41,573 nt of DNA from the NCBI GenBank assembly GCA_029776995.1, contig JAKOTZ010000094.1, forward strand, positions 1 through 41,573, given 5' to 3'. Below the pieces are notes generated by a model. The model had not been told where the DNA came from. It did not search any database and saw only the letters and a program-made list of their open reading frames with translations. This stretch comes from Candidatus Hydrogenedentota bacterium. Its GTDB lineage: Bacteria > Hydrogenedentota > Hydrogenedentia > Hydrogenedentales > CAITNO01. Shown here piece after piece: positions 16,256-25,200 of the stretch; within the stretch, counting starts at the first letter, position 1, and each line of letters opens with the position of its first letter. Made by a program: the position numbers and the translations under genes.

Positions 16256-19200
16256 TTACGATTCAGTTAACTTGGAACCCTGCCTCCGAACAGCTCCCAG
16301 CAATAGCAGGCCCAGCGCGCCCGCTAATACCATGCCATCCCCTACGCCCGCACCTTTGTCCGCGTCGGGGGCAGGGGCGCACGCAAACAGCCCGAAGAAT
16401 TTGCGGTGCCGCACGGCGTCATTCTTGTACTCGAAGCCTTCCAGCAGTACGTCTTCGTTATTTCGGGCCGTATTCCGGACCCGCACATCCAGTTTCCCCG
16501 GATTCGGCAGGCCGCCCGACGGAAACGCGACTTCAATCTCCGTGCCGTCCTGCGCCACGCGGGTTACGGGCATCCTGGTAATGCCGAAGTAGACCTCGAC
16601 ACCCCCCTCGCTGTCAAAGTTCTCACCGCGAATCAGAACCGGGAACACGTCTTTTCCGCCCACCGGAGGATTCACGGAGAGGATTTTGGGCCGTCTCGAC
16701 GCGGATCCCGGCACCAGCGTAAAGAGATCGGACCGCGTAGCCTCTTCTCCGGTAACCGGATTCCGCACAAGCAACACAACCGGTTCACGCGGAACCTGGC
16801 CCGAGCGCGTGCTGATTTCCAGGCTGATACTCTCGTTACTGGCTCCGGTGACCGTCACATCATAACCGGACATGACCACTACGGGATTGGTGCCGAAATT
16901 CCTTCCGTATATGACCAGCGAGAACGGTTCTCCCGGAATCGTCTGGGACGGAAGAGACGTCTGTGACACCGAATCTATCACCAGGGAGTTGGGGCCTATT
17001 GCCCGGCTGCGGGCGATCAGCACACCCGACCTGCGTTTTTTAGAGGTATGCGAACGGATCCAGTTGAAACCACTGTTATCCTGCCGCACTCCGGCTTTTG
17101 CGCCATCCATGTAGTAATAAGAGGGGGGATTCCGGAAGAAGGTAATAAACCCGACTCCCCGTTCGGCCCACGGGAATTCACGGAACTTGACAAAATCATC
17201 CCGGTCTTCGCCGGGCAGGTTCGCCCAGGTATCCGGATCAGGCTCGGTGGGCGTATTGGGTCCCCATCCGACAATACCGGCCCGGAACGCGTCATTGACC
17301 TGCATCCTACTGGACGCGCGAACGACCACGAAGAAATCTGACCCGCTGTTGGCATCCGTCGCGTCACCGCCAAAATTATCGGGAATCCACTGGCGGTTCC
17401 GGGTCTGCTGCGCCCTGGGAACCGGATAATCATCGGTACCCGGGGTTGAGAAGACAAATTTGACCTGAATATTTTCCGCACTTTGGCCCGTAAACCGCGG
17501 CGGTGCGTCCAGGATCAGGGGGATATCGATATCGGGGTCAAAGAGGCCGTTCCGATTGTTGGGATTCCAGTCATTGTCACGGTAAATGGCCACCCCGCTG
17601 AGGCGCTGGTCGATATCCAGCGGCAACAGGTCTACCAGCGGATTAAAGTTGTTGGCCGGAAGATCCGGATACAGCTCTATGATGCATTCCTCAAAGAAGG
17701 TAGGATCCCGCACGATCAACCAGCGGCCGTTTCGGGGCGTTCCGCTGCGCAAAGCAAGTTCATTCGTCGAGTTGGAGATGATTTCGTAGCTTTCATACCG
17801 CTCATCCACCAGGAAATCACCGGCGTAGGCATTAACCGCCCAGTTTGCGGAGGGAACACGGAACCCATTGGTTACGCCATAACCGTCCCCGCCTGAAGCC
17901 ACCACCGTATTGCGTCCCGAGGCCATATCCAGACCCAGAACGGGCACTGCCGCTCCGGCAATATCCAGATCGGCCCGACGGTTGGTCATGTCATTTATGC
18001 GCAGCGGCACGTTCGTGACCATCATATCATGGCCGTAGAAATCCTGGACCGGGTCTTCATCCGGATTGGTTTTGATAAAGGCGGTGGCGCTGGTATTGAC
18101 CTGCGGGAAGAACTGAACTCCCGCCTTGCGCTGATTTTCCGGCCTGGTGGGCAGGGTTGCCGGAATCACCGCGCGGAACTGCTGGAACCGGGGCGCTTTT
18201 TCGGAAAGCGCAACGGAAATGAACAGGTCGTCTCCCGGCTGGAGCGTATTGGGATCCAGGGCTTTTTCATCTCCCGCACCACCGGACTGCAACACGGAGG
18301 CCACCGGCAACAGCCCTGCCAGCGTACCGGCATCACTGTTGTCTTTGGTGTTAACCTGGTCAAGAATCTGGTCCACCAGATTTCCAGAGGTATCTCCCCG
18401 CGGCACGATCCAGTTATTCCGGGGGTAGAGGGTAACTACCCACGCCCGGTCCGCATCATCCACCAGCCCATTCCCATCCATATCATCGGGAGACCCGTCG
18501 CCGTCCAGGTCCACCAGCTCCGGAACCGAGGCCCATTTGAGGCCGCTTACCGGCACGATCTGGTCCAACAGCGGAAGTGGCGTATTATCATCGGGATACC
18601 CTGACAGGTCTTCCGTGTTAAAGAATAGACCATTTCCATCCGAGTCCTCCCACAGCAACAGTCCTGACCTGAGGGAGGTATTGTCATTGGAATCCGGATC
18701 CAGCGGTTTAAGCATATCCGGAGTAAATCCCGGTCCCCAGAGCGCCACAGTAATCGAGGCCACTGCCACAGGCTGCCCGGCCGCGACGATTGGATCCGCG
18801 CTCGACGCCAGGTTAATTCCCAGTAAGGCCTCGTGGCTGCCATTGGTCTCCATTTTCTGGGTCAGCAGGCGCGCGCCGATGTCCGCGGGCCGCCACTGGC
18901 TCAACCGCGGCAGTTCACCAGGTTTCAGCTCTCTGGTCCAGTTATCATAGGAAGGCAAAACCGGCGGCTGGGGCGGACTGGGATATGCGGAAGACCTCGG
19001 CCCCACCGGCGGAACATCACCGAACTGGGTGCTGGTGTTGAAGAAAGGCGCAGTTTCAAAGGCAAACTGACCGTAACTCCTTGAATCATCCAACAACAGA
19101 GAGACTGTAAAATTACCGCCCAAATTAACGGTATCGCCGAAAAACAGCCTCCATTCGTTCACATTTGGAGCATGGCCATTCTGGAACTGCTGCTGCTCCA

Positions 19201-22200
19201 GGCCGAACGGATCAGTCCAGCGGCTGAATCCCGTCGGACCTCCCACCCCAATATTGGTATACCCGGCATAGCTGAGGTTTCTAATCTCGAGCGTGCTTAA
19301 ATTCTGGAAATTCACCAATGGGGTATAAAACAGGTCGGAACGGCTGGCATAGTTGGAATCGGTTTCATAGGTGATCACCAGGTCATGAACGTCCAACCCC
19401 ACCTTAAACGTTTTGGCGGTGTACTGATTGAATGTACGCTGCGGCCACCAGGGCTCGTTGGGCAGCCATCGGGGATCATCCTGCCACGGTGACAGGATCT
19501 GGTTACCGTACTGCAAGCCTTGTGCGGGAATCTGGCTGTCCACGAATATGCCGCCTACACCGTGCTGTTTCTGCGGATCATAGCGACGCGGCTCAATAAA
19601 CGCTTTGAAATCCGCCCCATAGGCTATGCCCGTATTATCGCCCGGCAGCAGAGAGACGTCTTTATAACCGGAATCCGTGCGGACAACAACGAAATAATCT
19701 GGGCTTTTCTCCGAAGCAATAACAAGGGAACCATGATTATCCGGAATTGCCTCAACAGTTCCCTCGGTAAAGTCTCGGGAGCTTCGATTGTCAACGTTGG
19801 CATCTTTCCTCGTCCCGCCCCACAGCCGCAGTGAAATTTTCCACCATGGATCACCGCCGCCGGGCGGGAAAGGAATGTATTCCCAAACCGGAGGCTGTTC
19901 ACCTGTGATAAATTTGGTTGCGGGCAACATGGGATAGTCGCCATTGAAAGTCAACCCGCCTTCGGGATTCGGCGTGGGCGGATCAAACAGCCCGTTATTG
20001 TTGGTATCATGCCACACCCAGATGCCGTTATAGGTCAGGTCATCGCCTTTGGCTTCTTCATCGTAAATTGGATACCCCCACGTATTGACCGTAATCCGTT
20101 TCAGCCCATTGCGGGGATCAAACCCGCCATTGCCGGGAGGCCCGTAAGGATCAGCTCCAACATCGGTCAGAATTACGTTCACTTCACGCAACTGGGCTTT
20201 ATCTTTCCAAGTATCATAGGACCGCGGCACTTCCGAATCATTGAAATGGACCGTGCTGGTTGAATGGACATTGATACCCAGAACGCTTTGCCACTGATCC
20301 AGCGATACCAGCGGCCTCAGCTGCAACAGCTCGCCGGCAACAATATCCAGCAGCTGATTCGGCGAATTCCAGCGGGGACGGGATTGTTCGTTCAGGGGCG
20401 TATACAGAAACACCGGGAAATTCCATGCATCCGCAAACAGAACACTCCGTCCTCCGGGAGTTCCATAATAGTCGTATACCGTAAAGGAGGAAGAATAGAA
20501 CGCTTCCGCTTCAAGGGTCTCCGGCGTGTCCCCGAAGAAATCGGGCGAATAGCTGTCAATCGGTTTTCCTTCCTCATCTACGGGCCGTCCACCGGTTCGG
20601 GGGTCGATCATTTCGGCGTTCAACACTTCCACACCCATGGTCAGCTGGCTGCGCCAGGTCGCGGAAGTACGCACGGCAACAATATACGATTTGCCTTCCA
20701 GGCTGTCCTCCGTGTTGGGTCCCGCGTCCACCCGGAACTGCGGATTTGCCGCCGTGCCATTGCCGATAAAGTCAAGCCTGTAGGCCACGCCAAAACGGTC
20801 CTGAACCGTCAGGATGGAACCAACCGGCGCCCCTGTGTTATCCCATGTGAACAGCAGGCGGTCAAAATACGGATCCAGCTCACCGTTCAGGGTCCGTTCA
20901 TAGGTGGCTTCCGCCTCCTCACTGGCCTTGCTCTCCAGGAACAGCCCGAACTCCAGCAGGTCGGTGGGATGAGGACCGCTTGAGTTCATGTATCCCAATT
21001 CATTGGAATCCCTGTCGTCTGCCCGAAGCAGGTAGGTCAGGGTGCGCAACACGCGCGGCGCGAAATTCTCGGGTTCTTCCCCGTAGCTCATGGTGAACCG
21101 GAACAGCGGCACCCAGTCGCTCAGCGGCAGCAGCGCTTCCTGGTCGCGCACTTTGCTTTCAAAGGTAATATCCGCCGCGGGCACGTCTGTTCCTCCTCCT
21201 CCGCCTCCACCGCCGCCCGGATCATCACATCCGATGCACTCCAACACCGTTACATACGCAGTACGCCTGAGCGTACGAACAATGGTCTCCGTTCCGCACT
21301 GGAAAGTCACCTGCAGGGTTACATCGTATATGCCCGGCGTAGTGTACTGGTGGGAAGGATTCTGCTCGGTGGAGGTGGAACCGTCCCCAAAATTCCAGAA
21401 CCAACTGACGATCTGACAGCCTTCCCCCGCGACACTGCCGTCGCTGAAGGTAACGTTCAAATTCGGCTGGGGTGTCCCCGGTGTAATGTTGCCTCTGGTA
21501 GGCGTGCCGGAGAAGTCCGCATAGGGCGTTCCCAGAATCTCGATATAATCCACTTTACGAACGGTCGTATTGACGCCATAAACACTGGTTACCGTGACCG
21601 TAACGGTGTATGTTCCTTCCGCGGCATATTGGTGAACCGGATTAAGCTCTGTGGATGTTGTGCCATCGCCGAAGTCCCAGAGCACCTGGGCTACCTGCAC
21701 CGCGCCGGTAAGCGTAAAGGCGACGTCTCCGCCAACCCGCTGTCGGGTGGGCACGCCCACGAAATCGATCTGCGGCGGAGCCAAAGATGTCACGGTAGCG
21801 CTCCGCCCCCAGATGTATGGATTGGTACGCAACCAGTTCCGCAGAGCGGCAAAATCAGCTCCCTCCTGGCTGCGGTCTACATCCTGTCGCGGTACCACCC
21901 GATGGGTCAGCTTGTCATAACCCCAGTAATACACAGGGAGCGGATTCTGGAACAGCGTGATCACGCCAAGCCCGCGATTGCCCCAGGGGAACTCGCTGAA
22001 AATATCAAACTGGTCCGGCGGAATCTGGAGAGCGCCGGAATTCAAAGCCGGCATGAAGTTATCCGGGTCAGGCTCCGTAGGCGTATTAGGTCCCCAGGAC
22101 ACAATTCCTGCCTGGAATTGGTCACCCTGCGACATACGGGTGGACGCGCGCACCACCACAAAGAAGTCAGGACCGTAGTCAGGATCCGATGGCGACAGCC

Positions 22201-25200
22201 CGATATTGTTGGGGATCCACTGGCGGTTGCGATCCTGGGTTTCATAGGCAACCGTATTCCGTCCCACCAGATTATCCGTACCGGGTTTAGCAAACGAGAA
22301 GCGGACCTGATATTCCGGCTCGCCGCCCACCGTACCGATGAAAACGGGGGGACCGTCAAGCCGCAAAGGCAGGTCAATATACTCGGTGATATTGCCATTG
22401 GCGTCCCGAACCGGCGGATCAAACACGCCGTTGCGGTTAAGCGGGTGCCAATCGTTATCCCGGTACAGCGCCACGCCGCTGAACTGTCCATTGACCGGGT
22501 CTTCCACGCTCAATGGCAGGAAGTCATTAATCAGGTCAAATTTTCCGGAGTTGCCCACATCGTAAAATTCGACCGTCAACTCCTCGAGGAAAGACGGATC
22601 TTTGACCACATACCATGGGCGGTCTCCGCGGGGCGCGCCTGCCCGAAGCTGCAACTGGCGCCCATTAACTCCGGTAATCTGGTAGGCTTCCACCCGCGCT
22701 GCCGCCAGGTCTCCCTGCGACAGGCCAATGAGATAACATCCGATGACCTGATTGGACCACCCATTGTTGTAATAGCCCGGGGCATCGGGATTGGTTCTCA
22801 CATCCGCATCCGCCACCGTGAAGTTGTTGCCAGCCGGCTGCCCGGTAGTGCCGCGGGCCACAACATTTTCCGGCCGATTGGCGGACATATCCACGCCAAG
22901 GACCGCAGCTTCGAGGCCGCCCGGCTGAATCACCGGACCGCCGGATGACTGCTGCATGGAAGACGTGGCATCCAAGACCCTGGCGTACACGTCAGCGGCC
23001 AGCATATCGTGACCGTAGAAGTCCTGGACAGCCCCTTCTTCCGGACTCCGTTTGGTCTCGGTATCCACCACGGAATAAGCGCGCGGCATAATCTGCACGC
23101 CTGCGAATACCGCATTTTCCGGGGTGCGGGAAGGCAGTTTGGCTGGTACCAGCGCCCGGAATTCCGAATGGGCCTTCATGTTTTCAGAGGGCCGAACCAC
23201 TACAAACAAGTCGTCCCCACCATTCCGGTCGCTTACACTTAACGCTTTTTCATTACCGGCCGGAAAATCAACCAGTTGCGGAGCGCGAGTCCAAAAACTC
23301 GGCCAATCCGCCAGTGTAACCGGTGACTGATCCTCCGCTTTGGTGTCATCCGTGTCGTCCAGCCGGGCATCCCTGCTGGGGATCGGCCAATTGTCCCTGG
23401 GGAAGAGCTGCACCACCCAGGCCAGATCGGACAACCCATCCCACGCTGCCTGCTGCTGCGGAGTTAATTGGGCCACGTCGTCCGGATCATCCGGATCGCC
23501 CAGGAACACCACCCCATCTCCGCTCACGTCATCAGGTTCGTAATCTCCGTTCAGGTCAACCGGCTCAGGCGCATCTTTCCATGCCAGGGTTCCAGTTTCC
23601 AGGGGAACAATACGGTCCGTGAACGCGGGCACAGGCGACAAATCGGAGAATAACGGCCCATCGAACACTCCATTCTGGTTTGAGTCCTCATACAGCAGGA
23701 CGCCGGAAGCGAACAGTTCACCGTTCGGGTCCAATGACGCCAGCTGATCCGGAGTAAATTCCGGCCCCCAGAATGCCACCGTTATTCCGCTGAGATACAA
23801 CGGCCGGGAAGCCAGCACAGCCGGATCGCTTACCCCGCACACGTTAACGCCCAGCATGGCCACGGGCATGAGCCCCGGGGTAATCCGCTGCCGCAACAGC
23901 CGGGCGGCCCATGCCTGACTGTCATTCAGCAACTTTTCAGGCGTCCAGTCTTCAAGCCGGGGATACGTTCCCTTCAAAAGGGTATCTTCCACGATCATCC
24001 AGCGGCCGCGATCCACAGCAAAGGCCTGGCCGACAGGCACGCCATAGGGATATTCCAGAACATTAGCCCCGGCATCGAGATAAGCGCCATGCCCCTTACG
24101 CAGTGTCAACAGGTTTCCATTGCTGGATTCGATGTAGTAACGCCCGCCATACCGATCCACGAGCCACTTTCCGGCGAGATTAGCCGGCAACCCGGAATCC
24201 GGATACCGCAGGTCGTTCACTTCGAAGATATAAACATCGTTTTCGTACGTCTTTTCAGCTATGGGCTGTCCGGGCACCGCGGGACCGGGCACATAGAAAG
24301 GTTGATTGTCCCCACCGTCATTTTCCAGCCAGCAGCGGCTGGTAAGCCCCCATGCCACGCATGCCGCACCATCCTGATACCCCGACCACGTGGGATACCT
24401 GGGCAGGGTTGGCTGCTGGGGCGGATTCGGGAAGAAAGTGGACCTCGGGTCACGCAACTGGGCGTCGATATTGTCCCCATACAGCGCAAAGGGCACCGTT
24501 TCAAAGGCGAACTGAATGTCCGTCAGGGAATCATAAAGCGTTGGCGCGAACGCGCTGAGATCAGAAGTGATGCCCAGGTTGTACCGGTCAAGGGTGATGC
24601 TCCGCCATTCCAGAATACCGAAGTAGTCCGTGAGATCGCTCAACAGGAACGGCGTATTGCTGATCGGCGGCAACGCGGGCACCCCCGTGTCATTCAGAAC
24701 CGGATCGATAAATGCCGGATCTGTCCAGATGCTGAGCATGGTGCGGGAATTTCCGCGCCCCATCGCGCCGTCATACCGATCTACCAGCGCCGGGAAGAAA
24801 CGCAACCACTGCTGGGAAGGCATGATGGGCGTAATTTTTCCATAGCGGTTGCTGGTACTGTAGGTCAGCACCAAGTCGTGAATTTCCACCCCGCTGCGCA
24901 TTGGCTTGGCGGTTTCCACGCCATGGAACCGTTCATTCCAGAAAGGGAAATCATATACCTCATTATTCTCGCAGGGAATAACTCCCGGAGGACATACCCG
25001 CGTCCATTCCGTATAGTCCTGCCAGAAGAGCCCGGCAAGCGGCTGTTCATTTGCTTTGGATGGATACCCTTCGGCGGTTTCTTCGATAATCTTCCTGGCT
25101 AAGGCGGTCGCCTGACTCCAGAAGAGGATTCCACCGCTCCAGTGTCCATTGTCCCGGGGATCCCAGCGGCGGGGTTCGATAAACACCCGAAAATCTGCCC

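Noticed and set aside
21350-22948. A long open plus-strand frame inside the giant protein gene
   Set aside because: It is antisense to well-supported PKD and repeat domains on the minus strand, has no ribosome binding site and shows no family pattern. High GC at third positions explains the open frame.
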